The position numbers were made by a program, and so were the translations under genes. From positions 1 to 61,619 of the forward strand of contig CAOKMT010000011.1 of assembly GCA_948469885.1 (NCBI GenBank): 61,619 nt of DNA, written 5' to 3'. The stretch comes from an uncultured Sporosarcina sp. GTDB lineage: Bacteria > Bacillota > Bacilli > Bacillales_A > Planococcaceae. Positions 1 through 8,741 of the stretch are shown here, piece after piece (the stretch's first letter is position 1; each line of letters opens with the position of its first letter). Under the pieces are notes generated by a model. That model was not told the origin of the DNA and made no database searches. It saw only the letters and a list, made by a program, of their open reading frames with translations.

Positions 1-229
1 GCCCAAAGCGAGGCATATCGCGCCTAAAGTTAGCGTATCTGCGCCCAAAGCGAGGCATATCGCGCCTAAAGTGGGCGTTCCTGCGCCTAAAGCGAGGCAT
101 ATCGCGCCTAAAGTGAGCGTATCTGCGCCCAAAGCGAGGCATATCGCGCCTAAAGTTAGCGTATCTGCGCCCAAAGCGAGGTGAATCGCGCCCAAAGTTC
201 TCATTCCTGCGCCTAAAGTATATGAATCC
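1..229. repeat. 21-bp tandem repeat array
   Basis: About eleven consecutive 21-bp units begin GCGCCTAAAG or GCGCCCAAAG, with unit starts at 20, 41, 62, 83, 104, 125, 146, 167, 188 and 209; the array continues off the left edge. Two unit types (ending GCATATC, and GCGTATCT or similar) alternate, giving a 42-bp higher-order period. The last two units are diverged. As 21 is a multiple of three, the plus strand is open in one frame (repeating Ala-Pro-Lys heptads) until a TGA at 182-184, and one minus frame is open too. No start or ribosome site is visible, so I read this as an intergenic minisatellite. A 6-bp hairpin (227-243) follows it. Confidence 0.9.
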
Positions 230-298
230 ACTCTCGAAGTGGAGTTGCGGCCGCCTAAGATGGTAAACTAAAGGCATATGAATTTTGGAGGAATCGGA

Positions 299-1669
299 AT
301 GTCTTTTATTGTAAATCGAAATGATCGTCTTATCGTCTCTGTGGAAGATTTGACGCATGACGGGTCAGGCGTTGCCAAAGTGGAAGGGTATCCGCTATTC
401 ATCCCGGGTGCACTGCCGGATGAGCGAGTTGAAATCGAAGTGACGAAAACGCTGAAAAAGTATGGCTTTGCGAAATTGCTCAATGTAAAGCAAGCATCGC
501 ACGATCGCGTGGATCCGCCTTGCCATGTGTTTCCTGAATGCGGAGGCTGCCAGTTGCAGCATTTGTCTTACGAAGGACAGTTGTTGCGAAAACGAAAAAC
601 GGTACGGGATGTTATCGATCGTATCGCAAAACTCCCCCACGTTCCGGTTCATCCGGTGAAGGGGATGGAGAATCCATGGCGCTATCGCAATAAATCGCAA
701 ATCCCGTTTGGGGAACGGGACGGAGAAGTCATTTCGGGTTTTTTCCGTTCCCGCACCCATCATATCGTTGACACGGATGTCTGTATTATTCAAAGTATAG
801 AAGCGGATCACTTGATGACGGCACTTAAACGAGAGATGGACGTTCTTGGTATTCAAGCATATGACGAAAAGACCCACAAAGGCATGTTGCGTCATTTAAT
901 CGTCCGGAAAGGGCGCGCAACAAACGAAATCATGGTCGTTTTCGTAACGCGGAAAAAGAAGTTTCCGCAAAAAGAGGCCGTCGTCGAATTAGTGAAACAT
1001 GTGATCCCGGAAGTGACCTCAATTATACAAAATGTAAATGATAAGAAAACGAATGTCATTTTCGGAGAAGAAACAATTGTCTTGCATGGTAAACCGTTCA
1101 TTGTTGATTCGATCGGTGATATCGATTTTGAAATATCTGCCCGTTCTTTTTATCAATTGAATCCGGAACAAACGGAAGTGCTCTATGGCCAAGCGCTTGA
1201 ATACGCGCAGTTGACAGGAAACGAATCGGTCATCGATGCTTATTGCGGCATTGGCACAATCTCCTTATTTCTCGCGCAAAAAGCGAAAGAGGTGTACGGT
1301 GTGGAGATTGTTCCGCAAGCGATTGAAGACGCGAAGCGAAACGCCGAATTGAACGGCATAGACAATGCGTATTTCGAGGCAGGGCCAGCAGAAGTCGTCA
1401 TTCCGAATTGGTACGCGGAAGGCAAGCGATTCGATGTCCTCGTCGTCGATCCCCCGCGTAAAGGTTGCGATGAGAAACTGCTGAACACGATTTTGGAATA
1501 TAAACCGAAGCGCATTGTCTATGTTTCCTGCAACCCTGCGACATTAGCGCGCGATTTACGGATATTGGAAGACGGTGGCTACCGCACACAGGAAGTCCAG
1601 CCAGTAGATATGTTTCCGCAGAGCAGTCATGTGGAATGTGTATCGTTGCTACAAAGAGAAACTATGTAG
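299..1669 (+). CDS. rlmCD: 23S rRNA (uracil-C5)-methyltransferase, RlmCD type
   Basis: SAM-dependent RNA m5U methyltransferase of the RlmD/TrmA family, 456 aa. An N-terminal TRAM domain (about residues 1-60) precedes an Fe-S cluster motif with the PECGGCQ signature near residue 83. The C-terminal Rossmann domain has the SAM motif [11 protein letters not shown], the VVDPPRKG motif and the catalytic-cysteine motif [11 protein letters not shown]. Length and domain order match Bacillus YefA/RlmCD, which methylates U747 and U1939 of 23S rRNA; the exact target uracils are inferred. The ATG at 299 is chosen over one at 278 because GGAGG (287-291) sits 7 nt upstream of it. Single gene, typical core GC, directly left of the AT-rich island. 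Confidence 0.9.
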   Translation: MSFIVNRNDRLIVSVEDLTHDGSGVAKVEGYPLFIPGALPDERVEIEVTKTLKKYGFAKLLNVKQASHDRVDPPCHVFPECGGCQLQHLSYEGQLLRKRKTVRDVIDRIAKLPHVPVHPVKGMENPWRYRNKSQIPFGERDGEVISGFFRSRTHHIVDTDVCIIQSIEADHLMTALKREMDVLGIQAYDEKTHKGMLRHLIVRKGRATNEIMVVFVTRKKKFPQKEAVVELVKHVIPEVTSIIQNVNDKKTNVIFGEETIVLHGKPFIVDSIGDIDFEISARSFYQLNPEQTEVLYGQALEYAQLTGNESVIDAYCGIGTISLFLAQKAKEVYGVEIVPQAIEDAKRNAELNGIDNAYFEAGPAEVVIPNWYAEGKRFDVLVVDPPRKGCDEKLLNTILEYKPKRIVYVSCNPATLARDLRILEDGGYRTQEVQPVDMFPQSSHVECVSLLQRETM

Positions 1670-1846
1670 AAATCCTTAGTTTTAAACACTTTCACAAGCA
1701 TTTCGTGTTTGTAGGAGAAGGTGAAAAAACAAGAAATAAAGTACTGAAAAACCACATTACCGTTTCGGTGGTAATTGATCTGGGGTGTGGGAACACAATA
1801 GAATAAATATAAAAATCATTAATTAAGAATTGGTGATGCTACTTTT

Positions 1847-1889
1847 AACAGCGATTGTAAGATAAGAAAATTTACAGTCGCTGTTTTTT
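1847..1889 (+). terminator. Rho-independent terminator-like hairpin
   Basis: AACAGCGATTGTAA (1847-1860) pairs with TTTACAGTCGCTGTT (1871-1885) with one G-T wobble, followed by a T run. It lies 180 nt beyond rlmCD with no gene between, so it may end read-through from rlmCD or be left from a lost gene. Confidence 0.7.
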
Positions 1890-2653
1890 ATATAAAAATG
1901 AATAGGTGGTTTATCGATTTGGAAACTGGTGGCGATAACAAATTGAATTATATTGCAGTAGGCATGTAATCAGGCGAAAATATCAAAGTGTCTCAAACAT
2001 AAAAGTCCTAATAATACCGTCTTATGAAGGATTTTAGGACAGCTGCTACTATTCCCATCCTGTTTTCCGTGTAAAGAATATAAAACAGAATGCGATAATA
2101 TCAGGTTTTTAGAACAATATAAGAAACAATAAAACACGATAAATAAAAATAATAGTGCAATTTTTGCACCTAATCATATCCTGTTTACAAATGGAAGTTA
2201 AATTCTAAATTCAATATTTTTTTAATGATGTTTGTAATGAGTGTCTAATCTTTTTACTAGAACATATTTTCAGTTTTTAGTATTAAATTTGATGAATGAA
2301 ATAGGTACATTTTATATATAAAATGGTGTAATATAATAAATTAAATTTTTTGAAGGCTTAATGATTTTGAAAATGGGAGATTAATGAAAGAATAGTTGGT
2401 AAATGAACTTTAGACAAAATCTGTATATGTGATTCTTTAAAATTCACTACTTTAAGCTTTACTAGCAATTGTGATGATTAGGTTATATTTAGGATTTAAA
2501 CGTAAGTTTTCAAAAACAATTGATTTCTTAGCTAGCTTTCATTACTTTGGAGCTAGTACTTAACGTTGCCATGCGAAAGGTTTGTCGTTAAATCAACTGT
2601 TCAAATAAACTTTTCTTATTTCTATTTTATAATAGTAAACATTTTAATTAATA

Positions 2654-2681
2654 TTGTCCCAATATATTCACTTTTGTCCCA
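2654..2681. promoter_or_regulatory. Direct repeat TTGTCCCA x2, possible operator
   Basis: The octamer TTGTCCCA occurs at 2654-2661 and 2674-2681, exactly 20 bp apart (about two helical turns, so the same face of DNA), 43 bp upstream of the first defence gene. That gene product ends in a helix-turn-helix-like segment, so autoregulation through these repeats is a reasonable inference. No matching -35/-10 pair could be placed with confidence. Confidence 0.4.
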
Positions 2682-2723
2682 CGATGTGTTATAGTTATGT
2701 TATTAAGGAAGGAGGTTCAAATC

Positions 2724-3791
2724 GTGAGAAAGCAAAATATTTTAAACTTAATTAAATATCACGTAGAAAAGAATGAAAATGCGTTTAGGAATGAGGCAAT
2801 AGAGATTGCCAAGCGATTTGACAGCATAGGTGATTATCAATTAGCTGAATACATTATGGGATTAATAGCAGAGTCTAACCTATATACTCCACAAGCAAGT
2901 GATTTTGAGAGTGATTTTCTTAAAACAATGGATACAAAGAATCTTTTACCATTAAATCTACCAGTTGATATCACGGAAGATATAAAAGGAATTATAAACG
3001 CAATCCACCATAATATAGGCATAAACAAGTTTCTTTTTGAAGGAGTTCCAGGAAGCGGAAAAACAGAAGCCGCTAAGCATATAGCAAGACTTCTAGAAAG
3101 AGTTTTATATTATGTTGACTTTGATAATTTGATTGACAGTAAACTTGGTCAAACAAATAAAAACATCTCTCGTGTTTTTCAAGAAATCAACAACCTGACG
3201 TATCCAGATAGAACAGTGATTCTTTTTGATGAGATTGATGTCATAGCTCTTGATAGAATAAATCAAAATGATGTACGTGAGATGGGACGAGTAACCTCAA
3301 CGATTCTTAGAGAGTTAGATCGTCTTACCGATTTGAATAAAGAAATTGTGTTGATTGCAACTACAAATTTATTTTCTAATTTTGATAAAGCTCTTTCAAG
3401 ACGTTTTGATGCAGTCATAAATTTTAATAGATATTCGAAACACGATTTAATTGAAGTAGGAGAACACTTCTTTTCCTCGTATATAAAAAGTTTTAAAAAC
3501 ATTTCAAAAGATGTTCGTTTATTTAGGAAAATCCTTACTATTTCACCTGACTTGCCATATCCGGGTGATTTAAAAAACATTATAAAAACATCGTTGGCAT
3601 TCAGTGATATCGACAATGGCTATGATTATTTAAGAAGACTTTATAATAATTTAATTGGTGATCTGGACAAAACGAATATCAATGAATTATATGAACAAGG
3701 GTTTACGGTTCGTGAAATTGAAAAGTTAACTGGTGAATCAAAAAGTAGTGTTTCTAGAAAGCTGACGGAGGAAAAAACAGATGGCAAATAA
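2724..3791 (+). CDS. AAA+ ATPase, IetA-like, with C-terminal HTH
   Basis: AAA+ ATPase of 355 aa. The P-loop GVPGSGKT is at residues 107-114, Walker B LFDEID has its acidic pair at D169/E170, and a sensor-1 segment IATTNLF is followed by an SRRFD arginine-finger stretch. The last 35 residues (GFTVREIEKLTGESKSSVSR) look like a helix-turn-helix, suggesting DNA binding. The GTG at 2724 is preferred over the ATG at 2697 because AAGGAGG (2709-2715) lies 8 nt upstream of it. The gene overlaps the following subtilase gene by 11 nt. AAA ATPase plus S8 protease is the architecture of IetAS, known from Ti plasmids and listed among anti-phage systems. Family assignment rests on architecture and motifs only. 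AT-rich, consistent with horizontal acquisition. Confidence 0.75.
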   Translation: MRKQNILNLIKYHVEKNENAFRNEAIEIAKRFDSIGDYQLAEYIMGLIAESNLYTPQASDFESDFLKTMDTKNLLPLNLPVDITEDIKGIINAIHHNIGINKFLFEGVPGSGKTEAAKHIARLLERVLYYVDFDNLIDSKLGQTNKNISRVFQEINNLTYPDRTVILFDEIDVIALDRINQNDVREMGRVTSTILRELDRLTDLNKEIVLIATTNLFSNFDKALSRRFDAVINFNRYSKHDLIEVGEHFFSSYIKSFKNISKDVRLFRKILTISPDLPYPGDLKNIIKTSLAFSDIDNGYDYLRRLYNNLIGDLDKTNINELYEQGFTVREIEKLTGESKSSVSRKLTEEKTDGK

Positions 3792-6021
3792 CGTTTTGGA
3801 ACTTAGAGGGAAACGGTTTGTTCAAGCTTCCAGAAATGGGAGACCAGCTGGTGCCAACATGAATAGACAACGGAATGTTACGGCTAGTGATTTGAGTAGA
3901 TTGCAAAGTAAAGTGGAACAGATTAAAAACTTTTGGCATGGAGAGTCTAGACCTTTTCAAGGTATTTTAATAAGTGTGCATTACTGCAAAATTGCTGCTA
4001 AAAGTAATCGCATTGCTGGATTACTGAAAGGAAAAGATTCTAATGAAGCAGTGGTAGGTGCTAAATTTAATACCGAAAAAACTAAACACATAATTACCTA
4101 TTATGTATCAAGTTCAGATCTAGATAAAACAATTAGATTGCTTGGGGACGCAAAAAACATTCTAAATAAACACTATGATGGATGCATAGATAAAGAAACT
4201 TTTGATAATAAAGCGAAGATAAGACGGATAAAGTTTGATAATTCTATTATTAGTATGTCCTTGTTTAAGCAAGTCCTTGCAGATGTGTCTTATATTGAAG
4301 ATTTTGAAGTGGATATAGCTGAAAAAGAGAGAAAAGAAAGTATCGTAACCCTTTTTGATACCAATATGAACGTCCGCGATCTTCTTAAAGGCTTAGGAAT
4401 TGATATTATTGGAGCCCGTGTTTTAGGCGATCAGACAGTTTTTTTGAGTGAAAATGAATTAAAACAGTTATATGAAAAAGCGCCATATTTAATTTCGATG
4501 GCAACTGCAGATTTATCTGAAATGTCTCCAAGTGATTTTAATGATGATTTTTCGGAACCAATAATGAGTATACCTGATCCTGATGTTGAACCAACCATTG
4601 GCGTAATAGATACTCTTTTTGATGAACGTGTTTACTTTAGCAATTGGGTTGATTATCATCAGTTGGTTGATTCTGAAATTCCAATTGAGCCCAAGGATTT
4701 TCGACATGGTACAGGTGTATCTTCTATCATCGTGGATGGACCAAGGTTAAATCCTTGGTTAGATGATGGTTGTGGACGATTTAAAGTTAGGCATTTTGGA
4801 ATTGCAACAGGTGGTAATTTTTCTTCCTTCACTATTATAAAAAAAATCAGAGAAGTTGTAGCATCAAATTCTGAAATTAAAGTATGGAATATCTCTCTTG
4901 GTAGTAATCAGGAAATAAATGATAATTTTATTTCCGCAGAAGCTGCAGTTTTAGATCAAATACAACATCAATATGATGTGATTTTTGTGATAGCTGGAAC
5001 TAACAAGACCCACCCTGATTTGGTAAAGGTGGGCTCACCTGCGGATTCAATAAATGGTATTGTTGTTAATTCTGTAACAAAGCAAGGATTGTCAACAACC
5101 TATTCGCGGAGAGGTATTGCATTATCCTTTTTTGCAAAACCGGATGTAGCCTACTATGGTGGGAGTGCTGAACAATATATTAAAGTTTGTGAACCATTAG
5201 GAGCAGCAGACGTAGCAGGTACCTCTTATGCTGCGCCTTGGATAGCAAGAAAGCTATCATATCTTATTGACATTTTAGGACTTAATCGAGAACTTGCCAA
5301 GGCAATGATTATTGATGCAGCAAAAGGTTGGAACTATAGACCTAATCCAGAGCAGGTTTCTTTATACGGACATGGAATAGTCCCTATTAGAATTGATGAT
5401 ATAGTCAAAACTGCTGATGATGAAATAAAGTTTCTTATAACTGATGTTAGCGAAAAATGGAATACTTATAGTTACAGTTTCCCAGTGCCTTTGAATGATG
5501 ACAAGTATCCTTACGTTGCAAGAGCGACAATGTGTTATTTTCCAACTTGTAATAGAGCCCAAGGTGTGGACTATACAAATACTGAGTTAAACATCCATTT
5601 TGGAAGAATCAAAGATGATGGTAAAATTTATACTATTAATGGTGACAGACAAAATGAAGAAGATAAACTATTTGAGGATAGGTTTTTGCTTCTTGAATCG
5701 GAAGCTAGAGCTAATTTTCGAAAATGGGATAATGTAAAATATATTGCAGAGATTCCTAAATCCGGTAATAAGGCAAAGAAGTCCTACGAAAATAATAAAA
5801 ATTGGGGTATGGAGGTGAAGACAACTAATCGATTAGATCCAAAGGATGGTGAAGGCCTTCGTTTTGGAGTTGTTGTTACACTTAAGGAAATTAATGGAAT
5901 TAACCGCATTGATGAGTTTATCCGAAATTGTAATTTAAACGGGTGGATTGTTAACGAGTTAGATATTCAAGTTAGAAAAGATATTCACCAAATTTTAAGT
6001 GAAGAAATAGAATTTGAATGA
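3781..6021 (+). CDS. Cytoplasmic subtilisin-like (S8) protease, IetS-like
   Basis: S8 serine peptidase of 746 aa with an intact catalytic triad: D277 (GVIDTLFD), H309 (HGTGVSS) and S482 (GTSYAAPW); the oxyanion asparagine is probably N408 (AGTN). There is no signal peptide or membrane segment, so it should act inside the cell, unlike secreted subtilases. About 270 residues precede the protease domain and 230 follow it; these probably sense or select substrate. Start ATG 3781 has GGAGG 9 nt upstream. Its 11-nt overlap with the AAA ATPase gene implies translational coupling and a shared complex. In IetAS systems the ATPase and protease form a conflict module; the substrate is unknown. Confidence 0.78.
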   Translation: MANNVLELRGKRFVQASRNGRPAGANMNRQRNVTASDLSRLQSKVEQIKNFWHGESRPFQGILISVHYCKIAAKSNRIAGLLKGKDSNEAVVGAKFNTEKTKHIITYYVSSSDLDKTIRLLGDAKNILNKHYDGCIDKETFDNKAKIRRIKFDNSIISMSLFKQVLADVSYIEDFEVDIAEKERKESIVTLFDTNMNVRDLLKGLGIDIIGARVLGDQTVFLSENELKQLYEKAPYLISMATADLSEMSPSDFNDDFSEPIMSIPDPDVEPTIGVIDTLFDERVYFSNWVDYHQLVDSEIPIEPKDFRHGTGVSSIIVDGPRLNPWLDDGCGRFKVRHFGIATGGNFSSFTIIKKIREVVASNSEIKVWNISLGSNQEINDNFISAEAAVLDQIQHQYDVIFVIAGTNKTHPDLVKVGSPADSINGIVVNSVTKQGLSTTYSRRGIALSFFAKPDVAYYGGSAEQYIKVCEPLGAADVAGTSYAAPWIARKLSYLIDILGLNRELAKAMIIDAAKGWNYRPNPEQVSLYGHGIVPIRIDDIVKTADDEIKFLITDVSEKWNTYSYSFPVPLNDDKYPYVARATMCYFPTCNRAQGVDYTNTELNIHFGRIKDDGKIYTINGDRQNEEDKLFEDRFLLLESEARANFRKWDNVKYIAEIPKSGNKAKKSYENNKNWGMEVKTTNRLDPKDGEGLRFGVVVTLKEINGINRIDEFIRNCNLNGWIVNELDIQVRKDIHQILSEEIEFE

Positions 6022-6118
6022 TTATATCTTTTAATGAGGTATTAATACGATTAATCTAAATTCGGAATGAAGTAGGTCGAAATTTTAAAAATGAGAAATT
6101 AAAGAAGGGGTGATATTA

Positions 6119-7498
6119 GTGTATGATTGCTCGAAAGAATTTAACAAATTTTACCGGACAAAAGTTGTACTTCCAGAAAAAGAAAAAAATGAACTAAGAA
6201 AAAAACGCAAACTAAATATAAAGAGATTAAAAGACGGCTTATTGGAATATAACGAAGAAAAGAGAAAAGAATATAAAATTGCAGAGGAAAGAATTCAAGG
6301 TAGTATGGCCATGCACACTATTACCCAAAATGACGAAAATGACTATGATATAGATGTCGGTATAGTATTTGAATCAGACAATCTGAATGATTTGGGACCT
6401 CTTGCTACTAGAAATATGGTGGCAGATGCGCTGGAAAGAAAAACTAAACAATTTGCAGAAGAACCAGATGTAAAAACAAGCTGTGTGCGTTTGAAGTATA
6501 TTTCTACAGGTTATCATGTAGATTTTGCTGTGTTCAAAAGATATAAAGAGTATTCATGGGATGATGAGTATACTTATGAACATGCTGGATCTGAATGGTC
6601 TGTTAGACATATAAAGGCGCTAGAAGAATGGTTTAACGATGAAATAAAGAATAAAGGAAATGATTTAAGGAAAGTCATAAGACTTTCTAAGATGTTTTGT
6701 AAATCAAGAGACTCGTGGAAAAATATGCCGAGTGGTTTAATTCAGACCATTGTGTGTAATGAAAAACTTACTACAACCTACTCACGATTGGATGAAATAT
6801 TCTATTATACAATGAAAGCTATTGTGAATCGTTTAAATTTTTATTTGGAGGTTGAAGCTCCAGTTGACAATGGAAGAGCGTTGGTAACTCGTGAAGTAGA
6901 CTACCAAAGAATGAGAAATTGGAAAAGTCGTCTTGAATCCAATCTACAAAATTTAGAGGTGTTATTTGATGAAGAATGTACTTATAAAGATGCTATAAAT
7001 GCTTGGAGGACATTCTTTAATCATTCTTATTGGGAAGAATTGGAACTATCGGCTATAAGTAAAAGATTCAGCGAGAATAAATTACAAGATTTTAATGATA
7101 CTGAAGAATTTATTGAAGATTTATATCCTATTCATGAACAATATGATGTAACAATTGATTGCAAGATATCTGGTAATGGGTTTTCAGTAATGCCGATTTT
7201 AGATTATTTAGATAAATTTGCACCACGTTTTAAAAAATTTATACCACATAATTTTTCTATTAAATGTAGAATTGGAAGTACCAACTGTCCGTCGTATGAT
7301 AAGGTATTATGGAAAGTTATAAATGTAGGAACTGAAGCTGAACGACGTAACGACATCCGTGGTCAAATTCAAGATAGAGGTAAGGAAATAACAGAGAATT
7401 CAAGTTTCCTCGGAGAACATTATATTGAATGTTATTTGATAAACAATGGTGTATGCGTGGCAATTGGTCATATAGATGTTCCAATTGGAGGAAATTGA
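6119..7498 (+). CDS. CBASS CD-NTase (cGAS/DncV-like nucleotidyltransferase)
   Basis: Nucleotidyltransferase of 459 aa from the SMODS/CD-NTase family, expected to make a cyclic oligonucleotide alarm signal on phage infection. The pol-beta active site is intact: GS at 61-62, the metal-binding pair D77/D79 in YDIDVGIVF, and a third acidic residue at D135 in YHVDFAVF. The GTG at 6119 is preferred to the GTG at 6110 because AAGAAGGGG (6102-6110) would otherwise overlap the start. It lies 97 nt after the subtilase gene with no terminator between and is followed 1 nt later by the effector gene. No Cap2/Cap3, HORMA or TRIP13 genes are present, so this would be a minimal (type I) CBASS. The nucleotide product cannot be told from sequence. 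Confidence 0.87.
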   Translation: MYDCSKEFNKFYRTKVVLPEKEKNELRKKRKLNIKRLKDGLLEYNEEKRKEYKIAEERIQGSMAMHTITQNDENDYDIDVGIVFESDNLNDLGPLATRNMVADALERKTKQFAEEPDVKTSCVRLKYISTGYHVDFAVFKRYKEYSWDDEYTYEHAGSEWSVRHIKALEEWFNDEIKNKGNDLRKVIRLSKMFCKSRDSWKNMPSGLIQTIVCNEKLTTTYSRLDEIFYYTMKAIVNRLNFYLEVEAPVDNGRALVTREVDYQRMRNWKSRLESNLQNLEVLFDEECTYKDAINAWRTFFNHSYWEELELSAISKRFSENKLQDFNDTEEFIEDLYPIHEQYDVTIDCKISGNGFSVMPILDYLDKFAPRFKKFIPHNFSIKCRIGSTNCPSYDKVLWKVINVGTEAERRNDIRGQIQDRGKEITENSSFLGEHYIECYLINNGVCVAIGHIDVPIGGN

Positions 7499-7499
7499 T

Positions 7500-8423
7500 T
7501 TGAGAGAATATAGTTACAAAATAAAAATGTTGAAAATGCTAGCATTTCTGATTGGCTCTATTATATGTGTAGGGAGTATAATTTATTTTGAAATAAATGC
7601 GATTTCTATAGGAGCAACTTTAGGAGGTTTAGTTGCAGGATTTCTACTCCCATATCTATTTCCAAGCATTGTTGATTTAAGTGATAATAAGAATTGGAAA
7701 TCCTCTCAGCGTAAATTAAAAAGAGCTGGTTTGCTACAAAATGATACGTTTATTAGAATTTCATTTGCGTACTTATTTAGAATGAAAATTGACGGGAGGT
7801 ATTTTTTAGTACAAAATACTAGAACAAAAAAGTATCAGCCAGTTGGTGGAGCGTATAAGTTTTATGAAGAAGAGGCAAATTATTTAGCAGATAATATTCC
7901 AGCTGAAAGTGATGATCGCATTCCAGTAAATAAGATTACGAAACAAGATTACAGATTATTGGTTAAGAGTAAAGACTTAAGAAGATTTGTTAGTAGATTT
8001 GATAAAACATTTTATAGAGAGAATATAACTGATCTTAGCAGAGAATTTGTTGAAGAGCTATTTAAAACAAATATTTTAGATGAAAGTACATTTGGTGATT
8101 TATCATACAAGTACTGTGGAAGGCATATGACAAATGTTGAGTATGGTAATGTGTTTAATCATTATGAATTACTTCTAGCAGATATTATTGAAGTTCAATT
8201 GACAACTAAACAGGAAGAGTTATTCAGAAAGCTCATGGAAAAGGATTGTAGCAAATATCATTTTGCACAAGCTGATGAAATCAAATCATATGGTGTTGTT
8301 GGGTATGGAACTGACAAACTTACAGACGATATTGCTAACCATACCCCTAAAATTCTAAGTGAAAACACAGATAAATTAATAATGAGAAACAAACATAAAG
8401 AAATAATCACTGTTCAACTCTAG
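7500..8423 (+). CDS. CBASS effector: two TM helices plus NUDIX-like domain (Cap16-like)
   Basis: Protein of 307 aa. Two membrane helices (about residues 12-31 and 33-55) are followed by a cytoplasmic domain resembling the SMODS-associated NUDIX domain: strand FLVQNTRTKKYQPVGG, then a degenerate Nudix box with REFVEEL near residues 181-187. In CBASS, such TM-NUDIX effectors bind the CD-NTase nucleotide and disrupt the membrane, killing the infected cell. The TTG at 7500 is chosen because GGAGG (7487-7491) is 8 nt upstream and it begins 1 nt after the CD-NTase stop; an ATG at 7476 would sit inside the previous gene without a ribosome site. The box is incomplete, so the domain may bind rather than hydrolyse nucleotides. 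Confidence 0.78.
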   Translation: MREYSYKIKMLKMLAFLIGSIICVGSIIYFEINAISIGATLGGLVAGFLLPYLFPSIVDLSDNKNWKSSQRKLKRAGLLQNDTFIRISFAYLFRMKIDGRYFLVQNTRTKKYQPVGGAYKFYEEEANYLADNIPAESDDRIPVNKITKQDYRLLVKSKDLRRFVSRFDKTFYRENITDLSREFVEELFKTNILDESTFGDLSYKYCGRHMTNVEYGNVFNHYELLLADIIEVQLTTKQEELFRKLMEKDCSKYHFAQADEIKSYGVVGYGTDKLTDDIANHTPKILSENTDKLIMRNKHKEIITVQL

Positions 8424-8516
8424 TAGATAATGTAAACTATCAAAATAACTCCCGTTTTAGAAGAAGGAAATAAATACAAAAATTTACTAAATATAAAATT
8501 GAATACATGAAAAAAT

Positions 8517-8548
8517 GACACTTCAAAAATGAGGTGTCTATTTTTTTC
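8517..8548 (+). terminator. Terminator of the defence cluster
   Basis: GACACTTCA (8517-8525) pairs with TGAGGTGTC (8530-8538) with one wobble, followed by TATTTTTTTC. It closes the IetAS-CBASS gene run 94 nt after the last stop codon. Confidence 0.85.
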
Positions 8549-8574
8549 ACTTAATTTAGAAAGGAAGTGAACCA

Positions 8575-8631
8575 ATGAAAAAAAGAAAAAACTGCATTAA
8601 AGGTCGGTCACCACCGACTAGAAAATTTTAA
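8575..8631 (+). CDS. Possible 18-residue leader peptide
   Basis: A short Lys/Arg-rich frame with a good ribosome site (AAAGGAAG, 7-8 nt upstream of the ATG). It contains the dyad GTCGGT/ACCGAC. It sits just upstream of a truncated ICE gene and could be a leader or attenuator peptide of that element. No homologue is recognised; low confidence. Confidence 0.25.
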   Translation: MKKRKNCIKGRSPPTRKF

Positions 8632-8675
8632 AAACAAGATTGATTTAACCATAAAAGTTAAAGGAGCGAAAACCT

Positions 8676-8741
8676 ATGGAATTAAAATATGTCATTCCAA
8701 ATATGGAAAAAACGTTTGGGAATTTAGAATATGCTGGTTGA
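8676..8741 (+). pseudogene. Truncated DUF961 (YdcP / Tn916 Orf23-like) gene
   Basis: An intact ribosome site (AAAGGAG) and ATG open a frame starting MELKYVIPNMEKTFGNLEYA, which I recognise as the N terminus of DUF961 proteins carried by Tn916/Tn1549-type conjugative elements (normally about 100-130 aa). It stops after 21 residues, exactly where unrelated, highly structured sequence begins. This marks a deletion or recombination junction in an ICE remnant. Identification rests on recall of the family N terminus. Confidence 0.6.

Larger units (their letters stand above)
1670..2723. other. Gene-free AT-rich stretch at the left edge of the island
   Basis: No convincing gene is seen in about 1 kb. 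Base composition turns AT-rich shortly after rlmCD. Visible structures are a terminator-like hairpin (1847-1889), an inverted repeat GTCCTAA/TTAGGAC (about 2006-2040), a small GTGCAA/TTGCAC hairpin near 2155-2169, a TATAAT box (2628-2633) without a good -35 partner, and a pair of TTGTCCCA direct repeats listed separately. This is probably the left junction of the accessory island plus the leader of the defence cluster. Confidence 0.5.

Noticed and set aside
1-229. CRISPR array
   Set aside because: The units are directly adjacent with no unique spacers, and no cas genes are present.
395-895. Minus-strand 166-codon frame
   Set aside because: Entirely antisense to rlmCD, which has clear family motifs and a good ribosome site.
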